Assembly (NCBI GenBank): GCA_016705005.1
Contig: JADIZB010000020.1
Location: forward strand, 1 to 64,000
Source of the DNA: Bacteroidales bacterium
GTDB taxonomy: Bacteria > Bacteroidota > Bacteroidia > Bacteroidales > Lentimicrobiaceae
Reading direction: 5' to 3'
Length of the DNA stretch: 64,000 nucleotides
Shown: positions 45,975-54,986 of the stretch, piece by piece
Layout: each line of letters begins with the position of its first letter
Numbering within the stretch: position 1 is the first letter of the stretch
Translations under genes and position numbers: made by a program
The notes under the pieces: model-generated
Told to the model about the DNA's origin: nothing
Seen by the model: only the letters and a program-made list of their open reading frames with translations
Databases searched by the model: none

Positions 45975-47477
45975 TTAGTACGAATTGGTAAGCCATCGCT
46001 GAATCTGCCTTTCTGTATTTTTAAACATAATTTTTTCGACGAGTTCCCGGGAACCAACGGATGTATAATTCTGCAGTCCGCAGTTGTCGAATACATTGAT
46101 CAGTTTCTCTGAAAAATCAGGCATTGCTGAGGCATTCGGTACTTCTGGCAGGGAGGCTACAAGTCCGTCGTAATCGGTTCCGATTGCCACATAACCGGAG
46201 GCATCAATTCCGATTCTATTTCCTACCTGAAGGATATGTAATACCTGATTTGCAAAATGGAGAACTCCTTCTAATTGTTTGTAATCGAGGTCCTTACCAT
46301 CAAATATATCTTCATCGCCTTCTTCATCCTGAAAATCCACCTCGGAATTTGAAACTTCCAGGGTAGAATCTGTATCACTTGTAAAGGAATAAGCCTCATA
46401 ACTACTCAAAAATTCTTTTGGTGGCTTACGTTTCCCGCCAATTATCCTTATGTCGAATGAAATGCCGATGATACCATCCGATTTCAGGATTTCAACAATA
46501 TCTTCGTCATACATGTTAATGGTAGATGGATTGAAAAACGTTCCTTCAATGATCCCCGGTACCTGCTTGTAAACAACCTTGAAAAATTTTCTAAGCATTG
46601 GCTGGACCAGTTTCCTGACATACAAATGGTTGGTTCTTGAAATTCCCGTGACACCGACGTGGGAAGCGATGATCGGCATATTTTCATATTCCATCTGTTT
46701 CCTGTAAGCGTAAAAGTCAATCCGGCTGCGAAGGCTGAGGTGCTTTACATCAACCAGGACCTTGCGTTCATGCCGTTCAGTGTAGCATTCATCGATCAGC
46801 TTTTTTCCATAATCCGTTAGCCCGGATCCCTTTGGTACGAAATAATATTTGCCGGCACTCTTTATACCATAGGCATGATTGGCGAATACCATCTGCTGCA
46901 TATGTGCCATGGTTATATACAGCATCGGCATTCTCTTCCTGAAGTGCCTGAAATTATCCAGCATTTTTTCTGCATTGGCATGTTCATTCTTTCCATATCT
47001 CAGTGAATGGCCTCCTTCGAGAGTGAAAATCACATGTATGGTGTCGGGATTTGACGGATTATAATCCTGCCAGTTCTGCAACACTTTCAGTTGTTTATGT
47101 TTTCCATCAACCAGATGTGTTGAGTCCGATAATATATGATCCAGTTCATCATTGGCATATTGGAAAGAAGTCCATTGATTCTGTTTGATTTGTCTCAACC
47201 TTTTGTTGGCCAGTTTTTTATCAACCAGTCTCGCCAGGATCTGTAACAAATCGACATCAGCCAGTTTGGTTTCGAGTGGGTACAATGCAACGACAGCTAA
47301 ACTGCAATTGCCTTTTGCCAGCTGGCTCAGACTACTCTGAGAATCAAACGTATTTTTACTAATGAAATCGATGGTTTCAGAGACATTTATGTTTGTCCAG
47401 CAGGACGGCCTCGCACTGCTGTCTTTGCATAACATTGTTTTCAGACTGACATGGACATGCAGATCGGTATAGCGCAT
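45975..47477 (-). CDS. M19 (membrane dipeptidase)-like metallohydrolase
   Basis: A 500-residue protein of the amidohydrolase/renal dipeptidase superfamily. The metal-ligand motifs come in family order: DLHVH (His7, His9) at the very N-terminus, FTLEGGHSL, LYITMAHMQQMVFANHAYG, VLVDVKHLSLRSR, IIASHVGVTG and, near the end, VAIGTDYDGLVASLP, which corresponds to the IGSDFDG box of M19 peptidases. The chain is about 100 residues longer than typical members and has an acidic insertion (VDFQDEEGDEDIFDGKDLD, about 380-400). There is no signal peptide, so it is probably cytoplasmic. The peptide or amide substrate is unknown. It is monocistronic, between two gaps. Confidence 0.75.
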   Translation of the reverse strand: MRYTDLHVHVSLKTMLCKDSSARPSCWTNINVSETIDFISKNTFDSQSSLSQLAKGNCSLAVVALYPLETKLADVDLLQILARLVDKKLANKRLRQIKQNQWTSFQYANDELDHILSDSTHLVDGKHKQLKVLQNWQDYNPSNPDTIHVIFTLEGGHSLRYGKNEHANAEKMLDNFRHFRKRMPMLYITMAHMQQMVFANHAYGIKSAGKYYFVPKGSGLTDYGKKLIDECYTERHERKVLVDVKHLSLRSRIDFYAYRKQMEYENMPIIASHVGVTGISRTNHLYVRKLVQPMLRKFFKVVYKQVPGIIEGTFFNPSTINMYDEDIVEILKSDGIIGISFDIRIIGGKRKPPKEFLSSYEAYSFTSDTDSTLEVSNSEVDFQDEEGDEDIFDGKDLDYKQLEGVLHFANQVLHILQVGNRIGIDASGYVAIGTDYDGLVASLPEVPNASAMPDFSEKLINVFDNCGLQNYTSVGSRELVEKIMFKNTERQIQRWLTNSY

Positions 47478-47809
47478 ATTTTGAGGTTGTTAGATCGTTG
47501 GTTTATTTTCCGGTATAATTTGGTTGAATGATTCTGTTGGCATTTAATGATGAAAGAGAAGCAGGTAGTTATGAAAATTTTTTACTGAGCAAATCATTAA
47601 TTACAAACTTAAGATGTCGTTTGCGGGAATGCAAGAAAGAACGCCTTAATTAACAACTAATTAACTATCAGGATATTTTCGGAGCATACACCTGGAATTT
47701 CAACAGAATCATGTTTTCAGGGAGCATTTAACTGTTTTCTCAGCACAATTTTGAAGGCTGGCATTTGTTATCATTATATTGATATTAGGTTTAAACCGAC
47801 AGGCTGAAG

Positions 47810-47838
47810 GTTGCATGATCATGGAAATAGTAACTTTG
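47810..47838 (+). promoter_or_regulatory. pbpC promoter (GTTG-N17-TAACTTTG)
   Basis: GTTG (47810-47813) and TAACTTTG (47831-47838, followed by CA) are 17 bp apart, one mismatch from the Bacteroidetes consensus. It predicts transcription starting near 47845, which supports the ATG at 47856 and excludes the earlier TTG at 47811. The rest of the 378-bp gap (47478-47855) shows nothing supportable. Confidence 0.6.
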
Positions 47839-47855
47839 CAAACAACCTCCTGAAA

Positions 47856-50201
47856 ATGTTTTTTTTAAGACCCGGATTAAAAAGTGGATTGAATTGGGTG
47901 AAAAAATTTCACCGGGGATGGTTGTTTTTTGGCGTGATCCTTTTCCTGTTTCTCCTGTTTTTGCTGATCGATGCGATTTTTCCATTCAGGACAGACAAAG
48001 TTGTTTATTCACGGGTAATTTATGCTTCTGACAGCACCCTGCTCCATGGCTTTCTGAGCAGCGATCAGAAGTGGAGGCTATATGCTGATGCAGATGAGAT
48101 TACGCCTGACCTTCGACGGGCTTTTATTTTTAAGGAGGACCGGTGGTTTTACTTTCATCCCGGGGTAAATCCACTGGCAGTGATCAGGGCCGCCTGGAAT
48201 AATCTGAGCAAAGGACACCGTACATCGGGTGCTTCAACCATCACCATGCAGCTGGCCCGGCTGCTTGATCCTGCTCCACGGACCATGCGCAGCAAATTCC
48301 GTGAAATGTTCCGTGCCCTGCAACTGGAATGGCATTATTCGAAGGATGAGATCCTGTTATATTATCTGAATCTTTTGCCTTACGGAGGTAATATTGAAGG
48401 GGTGAAAGCTGCTTCACTGATTTATTTCGGACAGTCGCCCCTTGCTCTTAGCCCGGCTCAGGTGGTGATGCTTACTGTTATACCCAATGATCCCAATTCT
48501 CTTAGACCAGGTAACAATTACGATCGCCTGTTACAGCGTCGCAATCACTGGATAGTACGAATGAAGAATGATGGAATTTTCAATCAGGCTGCTGCTACTG
48601 ACGCTTTATCGGAGCCTTTTGAGCGTCACCGGTACCCGGTTCCGTCTCTGGCCCCGCATCTTGCATTGAGACTGAGTGGCCGGCCTGTGGGTGAACATGG
48701 TGTGATCACTGCGCTGAAGCCAGCCATACAGGAGAGGGTAGAAGGACTGGTTAAAAACCATGTCCGGCTTCTTCGAACCATGCAGATAACCAATGCTGCG
48801 GTTCTGGTTGTGAATAACAGGACAATGGAGGTGGAGGCATATTTGGGTTCTGCCGGATTCAGCGAAGATGGTTTTCAGGGCCAGGTTGACGGAATCAGGG
48901 CACTGAGGTCGCCGGGCTCGGCCCTCAAGCCATTGCTATATGCTCTTGCTTTCGATCAGGGTATTGTAAGTCCGAAGATGGTCATAACCGATGTCCCTGC
49001 CAATTTTAACGGTTACCGGCCTGAGAATTTTGACGAAACCTACCGGGGAGAAATTACTGTTGAGCAAGCCCTGGCACTGTCATTGAATGTGCCGGCGGTC
49101 AATCTGCTCGACAAACTTGGCGGAGATATTTTTATTCACGCCCTGGCAAAAAGCGGTTTTCGCTGGATTGGAAGGAACGGTGACCGGCTGGGGCTTTCGG
49201 TCGTTTTGGGTGGATGCGGATCCACCCTGGAAGAGCTGACAACCTTGTATGCCGGTTTTGCGAATGGAGGCATTGTTCGTCAATTAAAGTACATAAAGCA
49301 GGAGGATGGACAAACAGGCGATACCATATGTTCTCCGGGGGCTGCCTATATGATAACCCAGATACTGACAGGTCTGAAACGTCCGGATCTTCCCGGTCAG
49401 TATCAGGCGTCAGCCGATCTGCCTAAAATTGCATGGAAAACGGGTACTTCCTATGGCCGCCGTGATGGCTGGGCCATTGGATATAACCGTGATTATACGG
49501 TGGGGGTGTGGACCGGTAATTTTCCGGGAAACGGCATTCCTGAACTGAATGGGGCTGATTGCGCTGTTCCTCTGCTGTTCAATATTTTCAGGGCCATCAG
49601 TCCGGCAAACCGGCCCGACTGGTTCGCACCACCCGAAGACCTTGATTTCAGGCTTGTATGTTCCGAATCGGGAATGCCACCCGATACTTTTTGTCACCAT
49701 GTGACTATGGATTATTTTCTTCCCGGAATTTCACCATCAACCCGGTGCAATCATCTTCAGCGGCAATATGTGAATGTCGCGGGTACCATAAGTTACTGCC
49801 GTTCGTGTTTACCCGACAAAGGGTATAAGGAGGTGCTTTACCCTTACTATCCGGCCGACCTTATTTCGTGGTACAACGAAATGCAGATACCCTATGAAGC
49901 GTTACCACCGCATAACCCGCAATGCCCTGCCATCCATCAGGGGGATGCTCCTTTGATTACCTCACTGACCGATGGCGCCGAATACCTGCTGATCTTTGGC
50001 AGGAAACAACAACTGATGCTGTCATGTAATGCCGAAAACGGGGTCAGTAAGGTTTACTGGTATCTGAATGATCATTTTTACAAAGCTGCTTTACCCAATG
50101 AAAAAGTATTTTTTACCCCTGAAGCCGGCAGCTATAAAGTCAGTTGCTCCGATGACCGGGGCCGGAACAGTGATGTAAGGGTGAAAGTGACGTTTATTTA
50201 A
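47856..50201 (+). CDS. pbpC: penicillin-binding protein 1C (bifunctional transglycosylase/transpeptidase)
   Basis: A class A penicillin-binding protein of the 1C type: an N-terminal membrane anchor (WLFFGVILFLFLLFLLIDAI), a GT51 transglycosylase (about 60-245) with FIFKEDRWFYFHPGVNP and TSGASTITMQLARLL, then a transpeptidase. The SxxK motif is Ser355-Ala-Leu-Lys358 (SPGSALKP), followed by SLNVPAVNLLDKLGG and KTGTSYGRRDGW. A BiPBP_C-type C-terminal module (about 690-781) and a cysteine-containing linker complete the 1C layout. I chose the ATG at 47856 because of the promoter just upstream. The alpha-2-macroglobulin-like gene often linked to pbpC is absent here. Confidence 0.95.
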   Translation: MFFLRPGLKSGLNWVKKFHRGWLFFGVILFLFLLFLLIDAIFPFRTDKVVYSRVIYASDSTLLHGFLSSDQKWRLYADADEITPDLRRAFIFKEDRWFYFHPGVNPLAVIRAAWNNLSKGHRTSGASTITMQLARLLDPAPRTMRSKFREMFRALQLEWHYSKDEILLYYLNLLPYGGNIEGVKAASLIYFGQSPLALSPAQVVMLTVIPNDPNSLRPGNNYDRLLQRRNHWIVRMKNDGIFNQAAATDALSEPFERHRYPVPSLAPHLALRLSGRPVGEHGVITALKPAIQERVEGLVKNHVRLLRTMQITNAAVLVVNNRTMEVEAYLGSAGFSEDGFQGQVDGIRALRSPGSALKPLLYALAFDQGIVSPKMVITDVPANFNGYRPENFDETYRGEITVEQALALSLNVPAVNLLDKLGGDIFIHALAKSGFRWIGRNGDRLGLSVVLGGCGSTLEELTTLYAGFANGGIVRQLKYIKQEDGQTGDTICSPGAAYMITQILTGLKRPDLPGQYQASADLPKIAWKTGTSYGRRDGWAIGYNRDYTVGVWTGNFPGNGIPELNGADCAVPLLFNIFRAISPANRPDWFAPPEDLDFRLVCSESGMPPDTFCHHVTMDYFLPGISPSTRCNHLQRQYVNVAGTISYCRSCLPDKGYKEVLYPYYPADLISWYNEMQIPYEALPPHNPQCPAIHQGDAPLITSLTDGAEYLLIFGRKQQLMLSCNAENGVSKVYWYLNDHFYKAALPNEKVFFTPEAGSYKVSCSDDRGRNSDVRVKVTFI

Positions 50202-50203
50202 GT

Positions 50204-50271
50204 TTAAAGTAAAAAGTCTAAAGTAAAAAGTCTAAAAAGTAAAAAGTCTAAAGTAAAAGTTAAAAGTAAAG
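50204..50271. repeat. 7-bp tandem repeat array (units AAAAAGT / CTAAAGT)
   Basis: Directly after the pbpC stop, AAAAAGT and CTAAAGT alternate to give a 14-bp super-period made of two 7-mers, with one insertion. AAAAAGT is the reverse complement of the ACTTTTT unit before the selD fusion gene. Confidence 0.88.
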
Positions 50272-50328
50272 GAAATAGGATTCGTATTTCAGTACCGGGG
50301 ATTTCCGGTGTGGCAGTTGTTAATCCGC

Positions 50329-50588
50329 AATCCCACCGAAACCCGAATCAGCAACAGCCCGCTTTTGCGGGAGGAAGCTGAACTTACAATCCGCAATCAA
50401 CCGAAATCCAAAAATCCCACCGCCTTTGGCGGAGCAGGCGCAATCTGGAAACCGAAATCCTGCAATCGCAATCTGAAAAATGAAATCCGAAATCCACAAT
50501 CCCACCGCCGTTGGCGGGGCAGGCGCAATCCGAAATCCGAAATCCGCAATCCGCGAAATCCGAAATCCGAAATCCGAAATCAACAATC
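50329..50588. repeat. composite repeat: CCGAAAT 7-mers with interspersed GC stem-loops
   Basis: CCGAAAT-type heptamers (variants CCGCAAT, CCACAAT) run through the region, densest at 50523-50577. Two 33-bp copies, 50413-50445 and 50498-50530, differ at only two positions and each contains a hairpin (CCGCC/GGCGG). A third, related hairpin is CCCGC-TTTT-GCGGG at 50359-50372. The region fills the gap between pbpC and ychF. It has open frames on both strands, but they are low-complexity translations of the repeat and not genes. Confidence 0.85.
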
Positions 50589-50602
50589 CCTTTCCTTTTC
50601 CC

Positions 50603-50610
50603 TATCTTTG
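50603..50610 (+). promoter_or_regulatory. -7 element of ychF
   Basis: TATCTTTG followed by CAC, exact TAnnTTTG, 30 bp before the ychF ATG and directly after the repeat block. The -33 region would lie inside the last repeat units, so repeat variation could tune the promoter. Confidence 0.6.
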
Positions 50611-50640
50611 CACCTCTTTTAACAACCAGATTCAACATTT

Positions 50641-51738
50641 ATGGCATTGAAATGCGGCATCGTTGGTTTGACCAACATCGGCAAAACCACGATTTTCAAC
50701 TGTATATCCAACACGAAAGGGCAGACTTCGAACTTTGCCTATAGCACCAATAAATCCAATCTCGGTCAGGTAAATGTACCGGACGACCGGTTGGTTGAGA
50801 TTGATAAACTGATTCATTCGGCGCGTATTGTGCCTGTAACAGTTGAAATTATGGATATACCGGGTCTGGCAAAAGGGGCCAGCCAGGGTGAGGGCGTGGG
50901 GAATAAGTTTCTTGCCGATATCCAGCAGACGGATGCCATAATCCATGTTCTGCGCTGTTTTGATGACGAAAACCTGCCACATGTGGAAGGCTCTGTAAAT
51001 CCTGTACGTGATCGTGAGATTGTTGATCTGGAGCTTCAGATCCGTGATCTTGACCTGGTGGAGCGCAAGATCCAGCGTCTTGAAAAAGCCTCAAAAACCG
51101 GCGATAAGGATGCAAAACACGGGGTTGATGTATTGACCAGGGTGAAAGACCACCTGGAGAATTTCCAGTCGGTCAGGACACTGGAGATAGGGGAGATGGA
51201 CCGCAGGTTTATCGATGATATGTATTTGTTGACAGATAAACCGGTGATTTATGTATGTAATGTTGACGATGCTGCGGCGGTGAGTGGGAACAAATATACA
51301 GAGATGCTAAAAGAGGCGGTTAAGGGCGAGAATACAGAAGTTATCGTGATTGCGGGAGCCCTGGAAGCAGAAATTGCAGAGTTGGAAAGTGCCGAAGACC
51401 GAAAGGTTTTCCTTGAAGATGCCGGACTATCGGAACCCGGCGTAAACAGGCTGGTTCGCTCAGCCTATGCCATTCTTAACCTGATGTCGTTTTTCACTGC
51501 GGGTCCCATGGAAGTACGTGCCTGGACCATAAAAAAAGGGATGACCGCCCCGCAGGCTGCCGGCGTGATCCACAGCGACCTGGAACGTGGGTTTATCCGT
51601 GCAGAAGTCATGAAGTATAAGGATTTCGTCGAATTAAAATCAGAGCACGCCTGCCGCACTGCCGGCAAATTATTTGTAGAAGGCAAAAGCTACCTTGTTG
51701 AAGACGGGGATATTCTGAATATAAGATTTAATGTTTAG
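50641..51738 (+). CDS. ychF: YchF/Obg-like ATPase
   Basis: A TRAFAC-class P-loop ATPase (OLA1/YchF) that associates with ribosomes and is linked to stress responses. The 365-residue length and domain order (G domain, coiled coil at about 125-200, C-terminal TGS domain) are normal. The G1 loop reads GLTNIGKTTIFNC, where the family usually has GLPNVGKST, and the segment after it (NFAYSTNKSNLGQVNVPDD) differs from the common NFPFCTIEPN. MDIPGLAKGASQGEGVGNKF and the adenine-selecting CNVDDAAA region (usually NVDE) are in place. The TGS part has FFTAGPMEVRAWTIKKGMTA. The identity is clear, but it is a divergent variant. Confidence 0.94.
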   Translation: MALKCGIVGLTNIGKTTIFNCISNTKGQTSNFAYSTNKSNLGQVNVPDDRLVEIDKLIHSARIVPVTVEIMDIPGLAKGASQGEGVGNKFLADIQQTDAIIHVLRCFDDENLPHVEGSVNPVRDREIVDLELQIRDLDLVERKIQRLEKASKTGDKDAKHGVDVLTRVKDHLENFQSVRTLEIGEMDRRFIDDMYLLTDKPVIYVCNVDDAAAVSGNKYTEMLKEAVKGENTEVIVIAGALEAEIAELESAEDRKVFLEDAGLSEPGVNRLVRSAYAILNLMSFFTAGPMEVRAWTIKKGMTAPQAAGVIHSDLERGFIRAEVMKYKDFVELKSEHACRTAGKLFVEGKSYLVEDGDILNIRFNV

Positions 51739-51898
51739 GCAGTGCATTCTCAAATGCATTTTTATGGTTGTTTTCTGAATTCTCAGAGACAGGATTTACA
51801 GGTTTTCTTTTCAGACAGAATTTAATTCTGGCGCTGTTTATTGTATTCGCTTCTGCCCTGGGAATTTATTTGATTATAATTCGCTGACTATACCCAAA

Positions 51899-51929
51899 GC
51901 CCGGCTCTCCAATAAAGAAGAAGCCGGGC
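51899..51929. terminator. GC hairpin between convergent genes
   Basis: GCCCGGCT (51899-51906) pairs perfectly with AGCCGGGC (51922-51929) over a 15-nt loop. It lies between convergent ychF and the glycosyltransferase gene. Neither side has a strong T-run, so termination efficiency is uncertain. Confidence 0.5.
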
Positions 51930-51989
51930 CTGATTCACTATACAAAGTTATCTTTTACTGCAGGCATCAGCTGGCCTTCAGACCATGGT

Positions 51990-53063
51990 TCAGAATTGCG
52001 CAATTATTTTTTTCAGAATCAGGTTTCTGAACCGCTCAACAGAGTACTTTTTTTCCGGACCGGAAACCGGAACAATTTCTTTATGCCCGGCAATCACCAT
52101 GTTTATTATTTTCCTGGTCTCGTCAGGATAATCGACTTCCACATGGCTGCCATTTTCAATCCATTGCATGATTTTACCGACACTGCCTGGTTTCAGGCTT
52201 TTTAGCACCGGTACCCCCATTTCTTTCAGGGCCATGGCATTACACTGTTGTTCGTACTGCCCTTTCATGGGGATTACCATAAGTTTCTTTTTCAGAAACA
52301 TCGCTTCGGCCGGGGTTTCAAATCCGGCACCACAGATGACTCCTTCGCATGTGACTAGACTCCTGACAAAGCCATCATTGCTGATGGGTTCGATGGTTAT
52401 GTTCCCCAAATCCAGCCTGGCTTTGGTACGGGTTGAAAAAACCTGCCATTTTGTGTCCCCGCATGATTTCAGCACCTTCAGGATTCGCTGATCATCGTAA
52501 GCGGGCAGATAGACAGTATAATGACCTTTGTTTTCTGCAACTGCTTTCCGGATCTGCGACCGGATGACAGGGGTGAAGATATTGGTGCTGTATGACCTGA
52601 AATGAAAGCCGTATTTGATTTTTGAAGGCGCGTAATTCTTTAATACAGCTTTCCCGATAATATCTGAATCCTTTGGCTGAGGGGCGTTTTTATTGATCAC
52701 CGCTGTCTGGTGACTGACTGAAATGCAGGTTACATTGTTGAAATAGTATGCCCAGGCCGATACAGGTTCAAAATCATTGATAACAAGCTGGTATTCATTT
52801 ACCGGAAGGCTGTTGATCTCCGACAACAGGACCCTGATGTTGTTCTTTTTATAGGTTTCGGTAAGATCTATGCCACCTTTGGCACCGAAAACGAATCCCA
52901 GACCATTGAACCTGTACTTTACTTCAAACGGAAAGTCCAGCTCTGTCCTGATGCCGCTGACCAGAAGATCTACTTCATGGTTCTTTCTCAGGATCGGAAT
53001 GATTTCCCTGGCCCGGCTGAGATGTCCGTTGCCGGTGCCCTGTATGGCATACAGTATTTTCAT
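51990..53063 (-). CDS. MurG/UGT-like glycosyltransferase family protein
   Basis: A 357-residue GT-B fold glycosyltransferase of the Glyco_trans_1_3 type. The N-terminal start KILYAIQGTGNGHLSRARE is the acceptor-side glycine-rich motif, and GVICGAGFETPAEAMFLKKK followed by PMKGQYEQQCNA is the nucleotide-sugar binding part of the second domain. There is no signal peptide; it is probably cytoplasmic or membrane-peripheral. Its ATG overlaps the stop of the upstream phosphoesterase by 4 bp, so the two are coupled. The pairing suggests surface glycolipid or polysaccharide metabolism, but donor and acceptor are unknown. Confidence 0.85.
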   Translation of the reverse strand: MKILYAIQGTGNGHLSRAREIIPILRKNHEVDLLVSGIRTELDFPFEVKYRFNGLGFVFGAKGGIDLTETYKKNNIRVLLSEINSLPVNEYQLVINDFEPVSAWAYYFNNVTCISVSHQTAVINKNAPQPKDSDIIGKAVLKNYAPSKIKYGFHFRSYSTNIFTPVIRSQIRKAVAENKGHYTVYLPAYDDQRILKVLKSCGDTKWQVFSTRTKARLDLGNITIEPISNDGFVRSLVTCEGVICGAGFETPAEAMFLKKKLMVIPMKGQYEQQCNAMALKEMGVPVLKSLKPGSVGKIMQWIENGSHVEVDYPDETRKIINMVIAGHKEIVPVSGPEKKYSVERFRNLILKKIIAQF

Positions 53064-53917
53064 TTTCGCATGATATTAAACTCATGAAGCATGTTGTCGA
53101 ATAGCTGGCTGGTATTGTAATCAACATCATCCTCATCCGTTTCGCCGGTCAGGGAAGTTGTTTTATCTTCGCTATGCCGGTAGAGGGTCCACTCTCCATT
53201 GGTGAATTCAAGTGCCGAAAGGTTTTCAACCCAATCGCCTGAATTCAGGTAGATGATGCTTCCTTCGGACGTCGTGATCGTGCGGATCTCCGGATGATGG
53301 ATATGGCCACAGATAACATAATCGAACTTATTGCTGATCCCGATCCCGGCACTGGTTTGCTCAAAATTGTTGATAAAGGAAACTGCAGTTTTTACACTTT
53401 CTTTTATCTTCTTCGAAAGTGATAACTTTCCTTTTCTGAAGATCCTTTCAGAGAAAAAATTAAAAACCCTGTTGATCAGGATCAGGGTATCATATCCTAT
53501 GGCGCCCAGTTTTGCCAGCCATCGTGAATGCTGCATGGTTACATCAAAAACATCACCGTGAAAGATCCAGGCTTTCTTGTTGTCAGGGAGGTCAAGAACG
53601 ACTTTATTCTCTATTCTGAGTGACCCCAGTTTCAAACCTTCAAACCGCCGGAGCATCTCATCGTGATTGCCGGTGATATAGTATGTCCTGGTTCCGTTAC
53701 CAATCCATTTGAAAAAGTGTTTGATCACTTTCATGTGACTGTTGGGCCAGTAAGATTTACTGAATTGCCAGATGTCGATAATGTCGCCATTCAATATGAC
53801 CACACCCGGTTTTATGCTCTTCATATATTGAAGCAGCTCTTTCGCATGACAACCATAAGTGCCCAAATGAATGTCGGATAATACAAGGATATCAATACGC
53901 CTCTTCAACTCTTTCAT
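53060..53917 (-). CDS. calcineurin-like phosphoesterase, LpxH/UDP-diacylglucosamine pyrophosphatase-like
   Basis: A 285-residue metallophosphoesterase with the dimetal motifs in order: LVLSDIHLG, LNGDIIDIW, ITGNHDEMLR, IFHGDVFD and ICGHIHHPEI. The layout and the segment around YWPNSHMKVIKHFF resemble LpxH-type UDP-2,3-diacylglucosamine hydrolases, although the chain is longer than E. coli LpxH (about 240) and ends in a charged tail. It may therefore act on lipid A precursors or another UDP-linked lipid. It is translationally coupled to the downstream glycosyltransferase gene. Confidence 0.85.
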   Translation of the reverse strand: MKELKRRIDILVLSDIHLGTYGCHAKELLQYMKSIKPGVVILNGDIIDIWQFSKSYWPNSHMKVIKHFFKWIGNGTRTYYITGNHDEMLRRFEGLKLGSLRIENKVVLDLPDNKKAWIFHGDVFDVTMQHSRWLAKLGAIGYDTLILINRVFNFFSERIFRKGKLSLSKKIKESVKTAVSFINNFEQTSAGIGISNKFDYVICGHIHHPEIRTITTSEGSIIYLNSGDWVENLSALEFTNGEWTLYRHSEDKTTSLTGETDEDDVDYNTSQLFDNMLHEFNIMRK

Positions 53918-54285
53918 TCAGATTCAATCAGTGTTTTCAATGATGTGCCATTCGGAGAATTATTTCTGTAATCCTGTGCCATTAGGAATTACCATTTGTT
54001 TTTTAGTACCTGCAGTTGAATCAAATCCGGGGTCATTTCCAGATTTTTCACTGCTATTCCCATCCGGAACTGATGTACCGGGTGATGTAGGTCATAATCT
54101 GATGGTGCACAAAAATATCAGACATGATGAAAGTGTATGTGAATCCAGTGTTATCTGTATGTTAAGTTTGAATTCTTCGATTCAGGGACCGGTTTATTAT
54201 CAAAACCGGGGGCATAGAATGGTAAAATGCCGCCATCAGGAAGGTATGCTCACATCTGTCATGAAAATGTGTGATAACCCGGGAA
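53918..54285. other. 368-bp gap without a recognisable gene
   Basis: A plus-strand frame of 147 codons crosses this gap, but it overlaps coding sequence at both ends, has no family resemblance and has no start context. I see no RNA gene or repeat here. Confidence 0.6.
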
Positions 54286-54966
54286 CTAGGCAAAGTAATA
54301 ACCAACTCCTTTGATTGTCTTGATGTTACCAAGGCCGATTTTCTCCCTTATTTTCCGGATGTGTACATCGATCGTTCTTTCCCCGACAATTACTTCCGGG
54401 CCCCATACTTTGAGGAAAATTTCGTCACGTGAAAATACTTTTCCGGGCTTGGATGAAAGCAGTATTAACAGTTCAAATTCTTTTTTGGAGAGTTCTATTG
54501 TTATTCCTGCCTTTACTACAGTATAACTTTCCTTATCAATCATCAGATCGTCAAAAAAAATCCTGTTTGAAGTTTCCTTAACACCGTTCTGGCGTCGGAG
54601 CAGGGCTTGTACCCTGAAAAGGAAAACCCTGGGCTTAACCGGTTTTCCGATAAAATCATCGGCTCCGACCTTAAAACCTTCAATTTGTGAAACTTCTTCA
54701 GATTTTGCAGAAAGAAAAGCGACTACAGAATCCTTGAGTTGTTCATCCCTCCTTATTTCACGGCATATTTCATACCCGTCAGGCTGAGGCATCATAACAT
54801 CCAGTATGATAAGATTCGGCCTGACTTTCCGGGCGATCTTTAATGCATCAATCCCATTTGAAGCGCGAAATACATTATATCCTTCCTTTTGCAGGTTATA
54901 ACTAAGGAATTCAAGAATATCCGGCTCGTCATCTACCAATAGTATGCTCGCATTTTGTGTTTCCAT
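54286..54966 (-). CDS. OmpR/PhoB-family response regulator
   Basis: A 226-residue DNA-binding response regulator. The receiver domain (about 7-120) has the acidic pocket VDDEPD, the phospho-acceptor Asp56 in LIILDVMMPQPDG and Lys108 in FIGKPVKP. The C-terminal winged-helix domain contains SKKEFELLILLSSKPGKVFS and ERTIDVHIRKIREKIG, typical of OmpR/PhoB. No histidine kinase is adjacent, so it is orphan in this window. A TAGTTTTGCAC promoter element lies upstream. The TonB-receptor operon is divergent from it and might be a target. Confidence 0.94.
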   Translation of the reverse strand: METQNASILLVDDEPDILEFLSYNLQKEGYNVFRASNGIDALKIARKVRPNLIILDVMMPQPDGYEICREIRRDEQLKDSVVAFLSAKSEEVSQIEGFKVGADDFIGKPVKPRVFLFRVQALLRRQNGVKETSNRIFFDDLMIDKESYTVVKAGITIELSKKEFELLILLSSKPGKVFSRDEIFLKVWGPEVIVGERTIDVHIRKIREKIGLGNIKTIKGVGYYFA

Positions 54967-54986
54967 TTGAAAAATGTAAATCGGTG

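Noticed and set aside
50320..50638. Open frames on both strands across the pbpC-ychF gap
   Set aside because: They translate the CCGAAAT repeat (runs of NPKSEIR or GFRISDF), so they are repeat artefacts.
53871..54314. A 147-codon plus-strand frame covering the gap between the phosphoesterase and the response regulator
   Set aside because: It overlaps both neighbours' coding ends, has no signal, domain or promoter element, and its residue composition is unconvincing.
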